A stretch of 64,000 nucleotides of DNA from Notamacropus eugenii (Eukaryota; Chordata; Mammalia; Diprotodontia; Macropodidae): contig NC_092874.1 in assembly GCF_028372415.1 (NCBI RefSeq), positions 62,185,865-62,249,864 of the forward strand, written 5' to 3'. Under the pieces are notes generated by a model. That model had not been told where the DNA came from and did no database searches. It saw only the letters and a program-made list of their open reading frames with translations. A program made the position numbers and the translations under genes. Positions within the stretch are counted from its first letter, which is position 1; each line of letters opens with the position of its first letter. This document shows positions 10,690 through 22,410 of this stretch, one piece after another.

Positions 10690-10775
10690 CCATTCCCCTC
10701 TATAAAACTAGGAAATTTGATTCAATGACCTCTGGGGCCCCATTTAGCTTTAAATCCGTGATCCTGTGATCTCAT
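10690..10775 (+). mobile_element. MIR 3' tail
   Basis: 'tataaaactaggaaatttgat', 'caatgacctctggggccc' and 'tttaaatccgtgatcctgtg' match a MIR tail. Confidence 0.6.
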
Positions 10776-10859
10776 GAATTAAGTTTACCCTAGATTCTGA
10801 GATTCCTAGTTATGGCTCTGGCTTGTTTCTTCATCAATTTAGTCTTGTTTACTTTTATT

Positions 10860-11240
10860 TACTTTTCTTTTTATATGTTATATTCCCAATAAAATATAAA
10901 CCCCTCAATGACACTTTTATTTTGTCCTTATTTTCTCAACACCTAGGATAGTACCTTATACAAAGCGTTGTTTGGTCATTTCAGTCATGCCTGACCCTTT
11001 ATGCATCCATTTGGGGCTTTCTAGACAAGGATGCTGAAGTGGTTTGCCGTTTCTTTCTCCAGCTTATTTTACAGGAAACTGAGGCAAACAGGATTAAGTT
11101 TAGTAAGAAAGAGCTAGTTTAATAAGAGCTAGTAAGTATCAGAGGCCAGATTTGAATTCAAGAAGATGATTCTTCCTGACTCCAGGCCCAACACTTTATT
11201 CACTGTGCCATTTAGGATAAGTGTTTGTTGAATTGCTAAG
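10860..11240 (+). mobile_element. L2 3' end split by a MAR1 SINE
   Basis: L2 text ('atataaacccctcaatgaca', 'caacacctaggatagtacc') breaks at about 10966 and resumes at 11217 as 'gataagtgtttgttgaattgc', the expected end of the L2 tail. Confidence 0.75.
10967..11216 (-). mobile_element. MAR1 SINE
   Basis: Reverse-strand copy: 'gttgtttggtcatttcagtc', 'tggggctttctagacaagg', 'ttttacaggaaactgaggca', 'atttgaattcaagaagatga' and 'cactgtgccatttagg' are the reverse complement of MAR1 tail to head. 'agctagtttaataagagctagt' shows a small internal duplication. Confidence 0.85.
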
Positions 11241-11429
11241 GAACCCCAGACACTGGCATTAGATTAGCACATTTAGCCTTCCATTGACTTGTTTACTAAA
11301 AAATACTGATTAAGTGCAAAGAATTTTTCAAGCTCTGGTTGAGCCTAATTGGTCTCACTTCCCTGGACACCTAATGTTCCTATAATTACCAGTATTGTTC
11401 TCTTTTACTTTTGTGTCCTTGGTGAGACT
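11241..11429. other. unassigned sequence
   Basis: No signature recognised between the L2 and the following MIR. Confidence 0.45.
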
Positions 11430-11615
11430 TTAATGGACAGAATGCTAGATTTTGAATAAAAAAGACTCAGATTCAGATTCTACCTTGAATACTTTTTTGC
11501 TGGGTGATCGAGGGACAGTACCTTGACCTCTCTGAGCCTGTTTCTTCTTGTGTAAAATGAAGATATGATATCTGTAGTATCTACCTCAAAAGCTAAGCTT
11601 CAAATGAGATCTACA
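11430..11615 (+). mobile_element. MIR SINE
   Basis: 'gactcagattcagattctacc', 'tgggtgatcgagggacag', 'cctctctgagcctgtttct', 'gtaaaatgaagatatgat' and 'aaatgagat' follow MIR order. Confidence 0.75.
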
Positions 11616-11879
11616 CCAAGAGAGAGAACCATTTGCCAGAGACTCCATCTTTTGCTCTTGTGCAGTTGGAATCAGATGTGAGCTCCCATAAATGATGGCA
11701 AAAACGGCCGGGGTAGGAGGTGGCAGCCTGCTGAGAGGCACACCCTGTAATAGTGTTTGCTGATAGAATACCAAAGAATTTAGAGTGCTCTTGGAGGGAA
11801 GCATACTCCCCCAGATTTGGGTGCTCTGTGGCAAAGCTCCATTTTGTTCCTATCCTATTTAAATCCCTGAATCCTTTAA

Positions 11880-12085
11880 ACACTTATTACATTTTCTAAT
11901 GCACTTATTATATTCTATTTTGTATAATAGCTTTTTCTTCTACAAAATATACCCTCCCTTTACTAGATTATAATCTTAAGGCCAAAGAATTACATCTTAC
12001 TTACGAATTCATCTTTCTCACTGCCAAACATGATGCTGTACACACAATGGTTGCTTAATGTTTGATAAATGAAATATTTCTTGAC
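11880..12085 (+). mobile_element. L2 3' end
   Basis: 'cacttattacattttctaatg', 'actagattataatcttaagg', 'gatgctgtacacacaatgg' and 'ttgcttaatgtttgataaatg' fit a diverged L2 tail. Confidence 0.65.
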
Positions 12086-12094
12086 GATTAATTG

Positions 12095-12960
12095 ATCAAA
12101 TTAACCCTTTTGTGTTCTTTCTCATTCTTTCTCTTTCAGACATATACAAATTCTTCCTTTAAAAAAAACTACCCAGAGACATTACAGCATTTAATTGTCA
12201 CATAAATATGTACAACATAGAGCTTATGGGTAAAGGAAATAGAACACAGAAAATACATGTATCACAACATCTGCAAATTACTTCAGAAATACCAGCCTAC
12301 ACTCATTCTATAGAGCATTACGTAGACTATCTGCATCCTGACTATTAAGTATAGATTCTGCAAAGAAAAGGGCCAATCTAAGAGAAAAATATCATTTAAA
12401 ATCCATTGATATGAAGCAGAGAAACTAGCATAGCCGTTCATGCTATCTGGAATCAGGTGGTGTTATTCATTCACATGACAGTAAAGCCCTAGTGTTGTAT
12501 TATATTTATAGGGTCAGTGTCAAGATGCCTCAGGACACTGCAATATGAATACAGTAGTATTCATTATTAACAATGAGTACAAGATAGATATTGACTCTGG
12601 TATGTTCCCTTAATGACTGATTGTAATGTCTGCCATGTATTTTCTCATAAAGCCTGTTGCCAATATTGTCAAGACACGACCATTCATTCTTCAAGATTAC
12701 AATGACAACTGCTCAGCTGATGCTGCTGGAAACTTCCTTGTGGGTATATAGTATGGCTCCTTAATAGAGAGTTTTCATCCATAGTTGTAAGGGGAAAACA
12801 CAAAAGCCTCTTAAGAAGGGACTGATTGACTCCATGTAGAATCAGTATCCAAGGCAATCATACTGATGGAACAGTATGACAGCAAGAATTTGTCAAAATT
12901 TCCTGTGTTCTCCATAGACTTGAGATTGTATTTGGACCTGGCCCAAAGCTTTAACTAATG
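12095..12960. other. single-copy stretch without repeat signature
   Basis: About 870 bp sits between recognisable LINE pieces, with even base composition and no repeat words. 'ttctttctctttcag' near 12126 looks like a splice acceptor, but the following frame closes within about ten codons. It is a candidate conserved element or non-coding exon, not a coding exon. Confidence 0.4.
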
Positions 12961-13039
12961 GTCCTTATGCCTAAGAAAAAAAGACAAGTTCAGCTGAGAT
13001 GAAGACTCAAGGCTAAGAGGCATGATGAGCAACTGTAGG

Positions 13040-13385
13040 CAAATACCTTGAATCCCTCCCTCATCCTCTTCGTCCTCTCTTTACCATGATATTATTGACT
13101 TTTCCTTTCATGGATACTCTCTTTTTCCTCAACTTCAGAGAGTGTGTGCTGCTGAGCCTCCCTCTTTCTCTCTCTATGTTCTTTTGTTTCTCTTGGTGGT
13201 TCCCTATACTCTTCCTCACTTTATAAAGTGAGTGCCCCCCAAGGTTATTCCTCTGGCCCTCTTTTCTTTTCTTTCTTACATTCTCTCCTTTGACAAACTC
13301 ATTTGCTACTACAGGTTCAACTACTTCTTTCCAGATAATTCCTAAATATATATTTCCAGCCTTGACTACTCCTCCATATTCAATA
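13040..13385 (+). mobile_element. L2 coding-region fragment
   Basis: 'ccccccaaggttattcctct', 'ggccctcttttcttttc' and 'ttacattctctcctttgaca' match the L2 stretch that once encoded the reverse transcriptase PQG...GPLLF region. The frame is destroyed. Confidence 0.7.
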
Positions 13386-15000
13386 TTGTTCTGATTTTTT
13401 TGCCATCTTTGTCAATTTGCTGGGTATTAGGTTAAATGTCAGAGTTGTTTTGATTTGTATTTCTCTTATTATTAGAGATTTGGAACATTTTTCATATATT
13501 TGTTAACAGTTTACAATTCTTTTGAGAATTGTTTGTTCATATCCTTTGGCCACATGTATATTTTGTAGTCACTTTTGATCTGATATATTTCTGTTTGTTG
13601 ACTCTATGTCTTGGGTAGTAAACTCTTATCAGAGATACTTGATACAAAAATTGTTCCTAGTCTATGACTCCTCTTCTTATCTGAAATGTATAAATTTTAT
13701 TTATATAAAAGATTTTTAATTTAATTAAAATTATCTATTTTGTCATTTGTAATTATCTCTATCTTTGCTTAAGAATATATCTTACTATGAAACTATGAAA
13801 GTCATAGGATCTACTCTTCTTCTAGCTGTTTTTATGAGCTGATCTTTAATATTCAGATTACATATCTAATTTGAATTTATTAGAGAATTTGGTGTAGGGT
13901 GTTGATTTAAGCCAAATTTCTGCCAGACTGCTTTATAGTTTTCCAAGAAATTCTTATCAAATAAGGAGTTCTTTCCCAAGTGATTTATGTTATAGAGTTT
14001 ATTGAATCCTAGATTATTGAGTTCCATTATTTCTGATTCTCCCTTTTCTAGTTTATTCCATTGGGCTGCTTTTCTATTTTTAACCAGTAACAAATGGTTT
14101 TGATAACTGTGGCTTATAATATGGTTTGAGGCTTGGAAGCACTACTCTGTCTTCATTCTTACCCTTTTGCATTATATCCCTTGTTTTCTAGCTATTTTAA
14201 TTCTCCAAATGAATTTTGTTATTACTTTGTCTAGCACTGTAAAACTTCCCATTGGTAATTTGATTGGTATAATATTAAAATTACAAATCAAATTTTGGGG
14301 GTATTGCTTTTTATTATGTTGCATGGCCCACCTATGAACATTAAATGTTCCCCTAGCTATTTAAATTGTCCATTATTTCTTTAGGGAGTGTTTTCTAATT
14401 GAATCTACATAAGTATTATGTGTACTTTGATGGATTGACTCCCAGATGTTTTACGTATTTTGTAGTTATTTTTAATAACTTCCTTTACTCTTATTGCTTC
14501 TTGGATTTTATTATAGAAGAAATGCCATTGATTTGTGGATTTGCTTTGTAGCCTGAAACTCTGGGCAGCTATTAGTTGTCTCAATTTGTTTCTTTGCTGA
14601 TTCCCTAGGATTTTCTAAGTAAACCATCTTATCATTAGCAAACAGGGGAAGTTCTATCTCCTCTGCCATTCTTTATACCTTTTATTTCTCTTTTCTTATT
14701 GCTATTACTAGCGTTTCTAGAACTATATCAAACAATAGTGGGGAACAGAGATAATTCTTGCCTTAACTTATTTGGTAAGTTTCTAGCATATTCCCATTGT
14801 ATATGATGCTTGCAATTGGTTTTAGATGGATTTTTTTTATGATATTATGAAAGATTCCCTCATGCCCATACTTTCTAGGGTTTTTTGTATAGATCTGTAT
14901 TCTATTTTTTAAAAGACTTTTTCTGCGTCTATTGAGATAACCATATGACTGGGTATGCGTTTGTTTTTAATATGATTAATCGTGCTGATTGTTTTGCTAC
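13386..15000 (-). mobile_element. L1 ORF2 fragment
   Basis: About 1.6 kb reads as antisense L1 ORF2: 'gatttgtatttctcttatta', 'gttcatatcctttggccaca', 'agtttattccattgggctgc', 'aaccagtaacaaatggtttt', and 'ctattgagataaccatatga' near the right end. On the reverse strand this covers the reverse transcriptase C-terminal part toward the ORF2 end. The 75-codon reverse frame at 13866-14093 is a surviving piece. Many stops make it inactive. Confidence 0.85.
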
Positions 15001-15965
15001 TGTAACAATAGTTACACTGGCCTGTACTGTCTGAAGATCAAGTCTATTACATTGCACCCTTCTCCCAGGTTCTCCAGTACCCTTTGAAGGTTGACTCAAA
15101 TTCCCACCAACTGTGTTTCTCCAACTTTATGAATCCAAATATCCCAGTTCCATTTAGCCACTTAACAGTCAGACAAGCTTTTTACAAAGGAATATTTGCT
15201 TCAAAGGTATAGTAGCACTGAACATACAAACATTTCTGCCCAACGCCAGAGAGACACAATTCCCCCTATACCACCTCTGATCTCTGGGGAGGGAAGGATT
15301 AGGTTCACAGTTTAGCTCAGTTCCTAAATAGAATTAATCCCACCAAGTTCCAAGCTTCTCTGGGCTTGTCACCCCACACCAAGGCTTTGCAGGGTTTCTC
15401 TGCTGGGCTAGTTGCAATGTAAGGACTAGAATGTTGGGCTCCAAGGTTACCATGACTCAAGCTCCCAGGTCCAGGACCCCACTCTCTGTTCCTAGAACTC
15501 AAAAGGATAAACAAAAGAGACCTAAACCTCAAGCCCATTTTCTTAGACCACAGGACCTAATACAAGAGGAAGGTGACCCTTCAGGTCTTCTCCCTAGTCC
15601 CAGCTTAATATATTATGTCTTTGTGGTGATGAGACCTTCACCTCTGTATGCTGCTGAAAAGTGAGAACAAGTGTGCTTCAGTCAGGTAGGTAATAGAGAT
15701 GCAGGCAGATCCATCAAGGATGTTGGTAGATCTACACTAATGTCTTTTCCCAGAAGCACGTAACTGGTGTCTTTTATGTAGGTGTCACCATCTTAGGTGA
15801 TCTAGGCATATGCCAAAGCCCTGTTGCTCAAATATTGAACCATACTTCCATCCCTGGTATAAGTCCAACTTGGACATAATGAATTATCAAAGTCTTTCTT
15901 ATAACGTAGTACCTAGACAGGAACACAGCAAATTCTAGACAAGGCCCACAAAGGCACCATACCTG
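15001..15965. other. unassigned, possible old LTR or other repeat
   Basis: The L1 match ends at 15000 and the next sequence begins 'tgtaacaatagttac', an LTR-like 5' end. No matching CA end, tRNA primer site or second copy was found, so the LTR idea is weak. Overlapping frames of 73-77 codons near 15317-15664 have no domain. Confidence 0.3.
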
Positions 15966-15969
15966 GCAG

Positions 15970-16375
15970 CTTGGTCCCTCTTAATGCAGTCCAAGATCAC
16001 ATCAGATGACTTGTCTTCTTCATCACAATACCACCTTGTGTCATATTAAGCTTGCTAGCCACTAAAACCTCCAAATCTTTTTCAGAACTATTATTGTCTA
16101 ACTATGTTTCCCCATCTCATAGATGTAAATTTGGTTTGAGGGGACCAAGTTCAAAATTTAACAGTGATCTCTGTTGAATTTCATCGTACTGGATTTGACC
16201 TAATTCTTTAACCTGACGAGATTTTTTTGGACCCAACTTTGTCATACACTATGTTAGCTGTCCTTCCAAGCTCTGTGTCATCTCCAAATTTGATGAACAC
16301 CTCATCTAAGCTTCTATTTCCTGTGCATCATACCACCTCCCTCTGCCATGTTACTTGACATAATTCAATAAAACA
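15970..16375 (-). mobile_element. L3/CR1 LINE fragment
   Basis: 'taatgcagtccaagatcaca', 'aaaacctccaaatctttttc', 'tcatctccaaatttgatgaa' are the antisense L3 words seen again near 26700 and 38480 in this window. Confidence 0.85.
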
Positions 16376-16399
16376 CTCAGAAGTACCCTAGCACTAAAG

Positions 16400-16685
16400 A
16401 TATCTCAGCAGCCAAGTGGTACTGTGGGTAGAGTGCTGTCCCTGGAGCCAAGAAGGCCTGCATTTAAATCCAACTCCATACACTTACTAGCTATGTGACT
16501 CTGGACAAATCACTTAAGTGATTCAAGTCACCTCTGTTTGCCTCAATTTCCTCACATGCAAAATGAGATGATAATAAGAGCACTTTCCTCTCGGCGTTAT
16601 TGTGAGGATTAAATGATATAATATTTGTGAAGCACTTAGCACTGCTGCCTGGCACATAGTAAGTACTTAGTAAATGTTTCCTTCC
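16400..16685 (+). mobile_element. CORE-type (MIR-like) SINE with L2-type tail
   Basis: tRNA-like head 'gccaagtggtactgtgggtag', core 'cacttactagctatgtgact', 'gtgaggattaaatgatataat', and L2-like tail 'gcctggcacatagtaagtact'. A short (CTTC)n run follows to about 16710. Confidence 0.85.
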
Positions 16686-16710
16686 TTCCTATTTTCTTCC
16701 TTCCTTCCTA

Positions 16711-17130
16711 TCTGCTGTGAGAAATGATGAAGTAGTCTTGGTCAACACAGCATATTAGTACGGGATTTTATCATGGGGTTCTAACAGTACTTGTAGTCTT
16801 TCAGTGTGTTGGGGTGAGCATCTTCCCTGCCCTGCCCTACCCTATTCCTTTCCCTAGTGCCTCCCCAGCAGCAGCTTCTACCAGAGTCCCAAGGGCTTTG
16901 TCTCTTTGCCATGGATCATTATTGAGCTCCTGCACTCCTCAACCAAGGGATCTTTCCTGCCATCTACCCTTGGCTCAAAAAGACCTCATTACAATTCCAT
17001 TGGATAAGAATCCATTTTGATTTAATAGGAATATTCCAGAAGGAAAAGTGAGCATGAGAGACTCTTAAAATGGTTCCATGTACTTCTAGCTCCACATTAA
17101 ATCCCTGCTACCATTTTAGTTCAGTAGTTT
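16711..17130. other. unassigned sequence
   Basis: Nothing recognised; the 68-codon frame at 16814 is low-complexity and has no motif. Confidence 0.45.
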
Positions 17131-17134
17131 TTTT

Positions 17135-17200
17135 ATCAATCAATAAACATTCATCAGGTACCAACCATGGGCCAGGCACTGTGCTCAGCACTACATGTAT
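17135..17200 (-). mobile_element. L2 3' tail
   Basis: 'caatcaataaacattcatc' then 'ccatgggccaggcactgtgct' is antisense L2 tail. Confidence 0.75.
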
Positions 17201-17204
17201 ATCA

Positions 17205-17735
17205 TCAGATGTTTATTTTAGACAAGCCTACAGGTGACTCTGTTGAATTTAAGGTAATTATGGGCAGGTATATAGGGTGTCACCATCACGAGGCATTGCC
17301 CTCTAGAAAATGGTCAAACTGAAAGGATGGGGTAGACTACTAAGGATTCAGTGAAGCAGATTGTTGGAGGCGACTGACTGATAATACTTGCCAAGTATCT
17401 CATTGTTCAGTACATTATTCCATGTCCAACAGTTGGAATTGTGTTGAATTACAAATGTGGCAATATCCCAAGACTTGTCTTAATATCTTCATCTACAATC
17501 CCCTGAGAATTTACAAGACCAAAATATATTTTGGATGCTGCTTTGTCTGTGTCTACTCTTGAAATCTTGACCTACATATGAGCAGTTTTTGCTAGGGTCT
17601 ACAGCAACAAATCATGGTGGGTTCTAAATATCTCAACTTCGGTAACTTGTATGTCATTCAAGGTGCAGCTGCAGGTAGACATCACCTTAGTGATCATTTG
17701 TGAAAGTATTCCTCTGACAGTGACAGAATAAGAGC
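17205..17735. other. unassigned sequence
   Basis: No signature recognised. Confidence 0.45.
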
Positions 17736-17739
17736 AAAA

Positions 17740-17855
17740 CCATTAAATTATAAGCACAACGAGGGCAGGAACCACATCTTATTAATCATGGTATCTCCCA
17801 GGGCATAGCATAGTGCTCTGCACATAACAGGTTCTTGAAAAATGTTGGTGGATAT
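17740..17855 (+). mobile_element. L2 3' tail
   Basis: 'aagcacaacgagggcaggaac', 'gcatagcatagtgctctgca', 'cataacaggttcttgaaaaa' follow the L2 tail. Confidence 0.75.
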
Positions 17856-17909
17856 TGTAGACATGTTTAGCAAAGGTACTTGCCATTGATTTTTCATCTA
17901 TTACTCTTA

Positions 17910-18009
17910 GGAGCCCAGGGCAGTACAGTGGAAAACGGATGGCATTTGGAGTTAGAGGAACTGCATTCAAATTCTAATTTCAAGATTTACTAACTGGATT
18001 ATTTTGAGC
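17910..18009 (+). mobile_element. MIR 5' part
   Basis: 'gggcagtacagtggaaaacg' and 'ttggagttagaggaactgca' then 'ttcaaattctaatttcaaga' match the MIR head. Confidence 0.65.
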
Positions 18010-18590
18010 AATTCAAGGAATATTCATTAGACATCTATGTGCTCAGGCACTGGAGATAAAAAAGACAAAATGTAGCAGTCCCTACCCTCAAGAAGCCTAC
18101 ATTATCCTGGGGACTACAATCTGAACATAAGTAAATATAAAGTAAATGATATTTTTAAGTAATGCAAAGGAATTCCAAGTGGGAAAGAACATTAATAGCT
18201 GGGGATCATGAAAGATCTCACATAGGAGGTAGTACCTCAACTGCGGCTTGAAAGACATTAATGATTCCGTGAGGTAGAGGTGAGGTGAGAATATATTCTA
18301 GATATGGAAGACCACTTTTGGGAAGGCAAAAACATGAGCCATGGAAGGTCATAGACTACTGCATACAAAGAAAGCTAGTAGGTCAGATTGGCTGAAATAG
18401 AGTACACTAAAGGGGGTAATGTGAAATAACAACAAAACATTTTTAAAGTGTTGAAATATTGAAAAATAGAATGAAAATGTATTCAAAATATTGAAAATGT
18501 ATGTGGGAGCCAGATTACAGAGAGTTTTAAATGCCTGGCAAAGGAATGTGAATTTTATCTTAGAGGCAAAAGGGAGACACTGAAGATTTG
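18010..18590 (-). mobile_element. L2 fragment
   Basis: 'gctcaggcactggagataaaa', 'cagtccctaccctcaagaag', 'gtactacctcaactgcggcttg'-like text and 'ttttaaatgcctggcaaagga' follow antisense L2 over nearly 600 bp. Confidence 0.8.
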
Positions 18591-18599
18591 GGCCTCATT

Positions 18600-18680
18600 T
18601 AATTTCTCTGAGCCTCAGTTTCTGCATCTGTAAGATTAGGAGTTTAGACCACATCACTCCTGAGGTTTCTAAGTCTGGTT
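18600..18680 (+). mobile_element. MIR 3' fragment
   Basis: 'ctctgagcctcagtttctgc', 'atctgtaagattaggagttt', then 'ctgaggtttctaagtctgg'. Confidence 0.7.
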
Positions 18681-18684
18681 TATC

Positions 18685-20690
18685 AGAGTCACAAGGTGAC
18701 AGAAGCCATAAGTCTCTCAACACAGCAATTGAGTATTCTGAATTGAGTATTCTGATTTCTACATTCATGTGATTACTAGTGTAACATAAGGATAGCCCCA
18801 TCTCCCTGTTAAAATAGAAAAGCACCCTCCTCGTGGGCTGTCTTTGAAGATTAGTCAGAGCACACAGCTGCAGCACCTTCAGCTGAGCCTGGGACGAGGG
18901 AACAGGAGAGATGGCCAGCACCCTGCCAGCCATAAATACAGATGCCAGGACCATTATCCTTTCATGAAGCAAATAATGTTCACAAAGCTTCTTCCTTGTG
19001 TTGTTTCCTGTTCCTACCCTGGGTGGGCCACTTGTAAATTCGCCACTTGTAAAATGTGAGCTGAGTCCCCAGATCTGGTATTTCTTGGCTTGTTTGAATT
19101 CCTGGCCTCAAATTCTTGACTGAGCTTACTCATCTGATATGTGGTTTCCCTGAACTCTGGCTTTTTATTCAGACCATGCCCTGCCTCATCCCCCCAGGCT
19201 GTTGACTCTCTTACACCCTGGCAAAGACTGCTAACTCGATGCTAACCCCTGGCACAATTTGTCCATCCCAGCAGGGGCCAGGGGAACACTGTAATTATGC
19301 TAACTGGAGAGGAGGGGTGAAAGAGGGTGTTCTGTATGTGTGGGGTGGGGCCAGGGGGCACTGGTGCAGCATAGGAGCTTTTAACCACTTCCTATGAAAA
19401 CTGTATGCCTTTGAGATCCCAGAGTTTGAATGGTGTAGTGATCTCTTAGCATGGGGTTTTTGACCAAAGTGGTTTCTGCATTAATGAAAGAACTTTGGCA
19501 TGAAAGTAGGTTTATCCTTGTCCCTAGTGGACCCCGGAAGACAAACACATGTTATTACAGAAGCATAGAAGCCCAGTAATACAGGGGGCTTCTCTTTACA
19601 GAAATCGGGATGGCAAAGCAAAAAGGAAAGGCTGAGTAGGATCAAATCCATTCCCCACGTCTACACGGAACGTATGGGACAGATGGAGAAACAAATTAAC
19701 ATCCAAAAGGTCGCCAGCTTTGACATTCCTGGAACAGAAATGCTTCCAAGTGGGCATAAATCCACAGCTTCAACATTTGGAAGACTAATTCATTTCATGA
19801 CCCTTATCAAATAGTTAAGAAAGCAAAAGGGGGAAATGGGGAATGGACCTTAAAATGGTTTGAACGCTCAGAACTAAGACATTGTATTTTTTGGGAGCTT
19901 TGTATTAAATCTCCCAGAGTTCATTTGGAATTTCAAAGGTTAACAGTGACGGGGCTGAGGGCCCAAAAGATAAATTATACGTAATCTTGGCATCAGAGCA
20001 TGCATGCCTCTTGACAGGAGAACCTGGGTGCAATTGTGGGGGAAAAGGGAGGAGAACTTTAGCAAATTCTCAAAAGCTCATGTTTTTTTCCTTTTTGCTT
20101 CTACTGGGAAATTTGGGAATCTGGCTCATTTTGCCCCCACCCAGGTGGCAATGGAAATCTTCACAGGTGGTGCCCCCAAAAAAGGGGTATCTTCAACTCC
20201 TCTTCAGGTATCAAGGCTAAGATTTCAAATATGGAGCCAGGTTTATTTAACATAGGATAAACACACGAAGAACACAAATTATACCCCAAAGAAAGTAAGG
20301 AAATCTTGCTCCCTTTTTTGGTGGTAACCCCTTCCATTAGGGACCTATACAATACTTCCTTCTTATAATATCCCCTAATGAGTCACTCTTCTATGTCAGG
20401 AAAAACCCGAGAGTCAAGCAATACTTTCTTCTGATGATGAACATGGGTTCCATGTTTTCCAAGAGACTACAGAGTTGATCCTGGTTGACAGACCTACAAC
20501 CCTAAACTGAGATCCCCTTATACGGAAAAAGAACTCAGAATCACTAAAGAGTCCCCCCCTTCCAACCTCACAGGACCCATCACAAGCAATGAAGAGCCAG
20601 GTCCATGTTTGTTGCTCCACATGGTGGCTCAGCGTTTCATTGCTTGATGGTGCTGGCCCCTCTTCCAGGCTTCAGTGGTTCCTTGTTGGT
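18685..20690. other. repeat-free, mostly unassigned 2-kb stretch
   Basis: No SINE or LINE words for about 2 kb, unusual for this half of the window. The part at 18840-19430 is moderately GC-rich and carries a CTCF-like core at 19351-19362. Open frames of up to 125 codons show no domain. Confidence 0.45.
19351..19362 (+). promoter_or_regulatory. CTCF-like motif
   Basis: ccagggggcact agrees at 11 of 12 positions with the core of the CTCF consensus (ccagggggcgct). Motif only; no conservation or occupancy data. Confidence 0.35.
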
Positions 20691-20696
20691 TTAATC

Positions 20697-20857
20697 TAGG
20701 GATGGAAAACCTGTACCTTCAAGGCCTTCTAGGTCCTTGGGTGTGTCCCTTTGACTGAGTCTAAGTTTTACAGAACAACTTGGACTCAGTCAAAGGGCCA
20801 CACTTGGGAACCTAGAGGGCCAAATGTGGCCTTGAGGCTAAAGGTTCCCCTCCCTTG
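20697..20857. mobile_element. hAT-like palindromic MITE, copy 1
   Basis: The ends are inverted ('gggatggaaaacctgtacct' against 'aaaggttcccctccc') and the halves are largely reverse-complementary, for example 'ccctttgactgagtctaag' and 'cttggactcagtcaaaggg'. The flanking 8-mers gtttaatc and gtccagtc agree at 5 of 8 positions, compatible with an old hAT target duplication. Confidence 0.7.
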
Positions 20858-20859
20858 GT

Positions 20860-21170
20860 CCAGTCTTTCTCCTCCCTTCCCTCTGTTGATATGGGACTTC
20901 CACACCCTACTCCCTTAGCGAGGCTGCTTGTTCTAACTTTTAACAGTGAGTGAACTCTGCTGGAACATTGCTTCTTCCTCCATCAGGGACCCCCTTTATT
21001 GCCTTTCTTTCATCACAGAACAGCTTTCAGCTTTCCCTCTTTTCCTCAGAGTTGTGTTTCAACCTTCTTCATATCCAAGATGTCCAAGACTATCATTCCT
21101 CTGGTCTATTTATCATATTCTTTTCCTCTTTCAGACAGGCCCAGGATTGGAATGCTTCTGGCCAACTTGG
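20860..21170. other. unassigned CT-rich sequence
   Basis: Overlapping frames of about 100-110 codons in two phases run into the next SINE. They are chance frames with no domain. Confidence 0.45.
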
Positions 21171-21425
21171 TTGTTCTTGTTCAGTCATTTCAATCCTGTC
21201 CAATTCTTTGTGGCCCCATTTGGAGTTTTCTTGGCAAAGATATTGAAAAGGTTGGTTATTTCCTTCTCCAGCTAATTTTACAGATGAGGAAACAGAGGCA
21301 CACAGGGTTAAGCGACTTGCCCAGGGTCACATAACTAATAAGTGTCTGCAGTCAGATTTGAACTCAGGAAGATGAGTCTTCCTGATTCCAGACCCGGTGT
21401 TCTATGCCCTTCACTACCTAGCTAC
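21171..21425 (-). mobile_element. MAR1 SINE
   Basis: Reverse copy, complete: 'ttgttcttgttcagtcattt', 'ggagttttcttggcaaagat', 'cagatgaggaaacagaggca', 'gatttgaactcaggaagatg' and the head end 'ccttcactacctagctacc'. Confidence 0.9.
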
Positions 21426-21429
21426 CCTA

Positions 21430-22275
21430 TTCTGGATGATTAACATAGTCTAAATCTAGAGTCTGAGGCAAACACAAGGAGCAACCAAAACTGGACACCA
21501 GGTAGGCCAAAAACACAGGTTCAAACCTGAGCAGAGCATAAGACAATTTGTCATACTCAGCTGGTTTGGTACACTTACAGGCTTCTAAGTGTCGTGACTG
21601 GTCTTGTCCCCTCGTCCTTCCACATGAATTGCAGCTGTAGATTCTCACTGACAACAGATCTTGAACGAAAGGCAACTGCCAGGGCAGCAGTGATTACTCT
21701 GGCTCTGGGACACAGGTGCCTGGCAGGGAAAAAACAAACCCATATGTACTCAGCAGAAACCATTCCTACCATGCCATCACAGGCAGCAGGATCAGCTGTC
21801 ACTGCAGAAAGACTGAGAGAGGGAAGGCATTGGTCTTTGGCAGAGAGAGAGCAATTAAGCAAGGGCAGAGATGTAGCCACCGTCTTAGGGTGGGCAACCC
21901 TCACACCTGGCTCTTTAGTTTAAAAAAAAAATGCTGATTTTTGTATAGCACTTTAATGTCTTTCCAAGTGTTTTGCATGCATTATTTCATTTACCAGCAT
22001 CAAGTGTTCCTATGACACTGGTAATCTGCCCAGCTGCCTTACTTAAAGAAGTTATTGCAGAGCCAAGAAATTTGTGAACCTGTGAAAACTGGTTTGACTG
22101 ATATGGCTACTGGTATGACATCAGTGCCCAGGATGCAGGTATGCCAAGGCTAATAAACCCAGAGACTCTCTTCAGCCTCTTACTGAACAGCCCAGTTAGA
22201 TTTAAGCTGCCCGTATCCCTTCCCCTCATTCCTCATTCCTTATGAAAATACTCATATCACTGGTCCCAACAAGAA
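21430..22275. other. unassigned; a possible MIR remnant near 21940-22005
   Basis: 'agcactttaatgtctttcc' and 'cattatttcatttaccagc' may be an antisense MIR-type remnant. The 109-codon frames on both strands at 21575-21923 overlap each other almost entirely and lack domains. Confidence 0.4.
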
Positions 22276-22279
22276 TACT

Positions 22280-22410
22280 CTACAATTTTACTCCTCCAGT
22301 AGACTGTGAGTTCCTTGAGGGCAGAGGCTGTCTTTTGCCTTTTTGCATCCCAGCGCTTAGCACAACGTCCAGCACACAGCAGGTGCTGAATAAATGTTCA
22401 CTGACTAACC
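22280..22410 (+). mobile_element. L2 3' tail
   Basis: 'gagttccttgagggcagagg', 'cccagcgcttagcacaacgt', 'agcaggtgctgaataaatgt'. Confidence 0.85.

Noticed and set aside
18595..18972. 125-codon reverse frame
   Set aside because: It overlaps a MIR fragment and shows no domain.
20860..21334. Three overlapping forward frames of 98-111 codons
   Set aside because: They occupy two phases at once and run into a MAR1 SINE; no domain.
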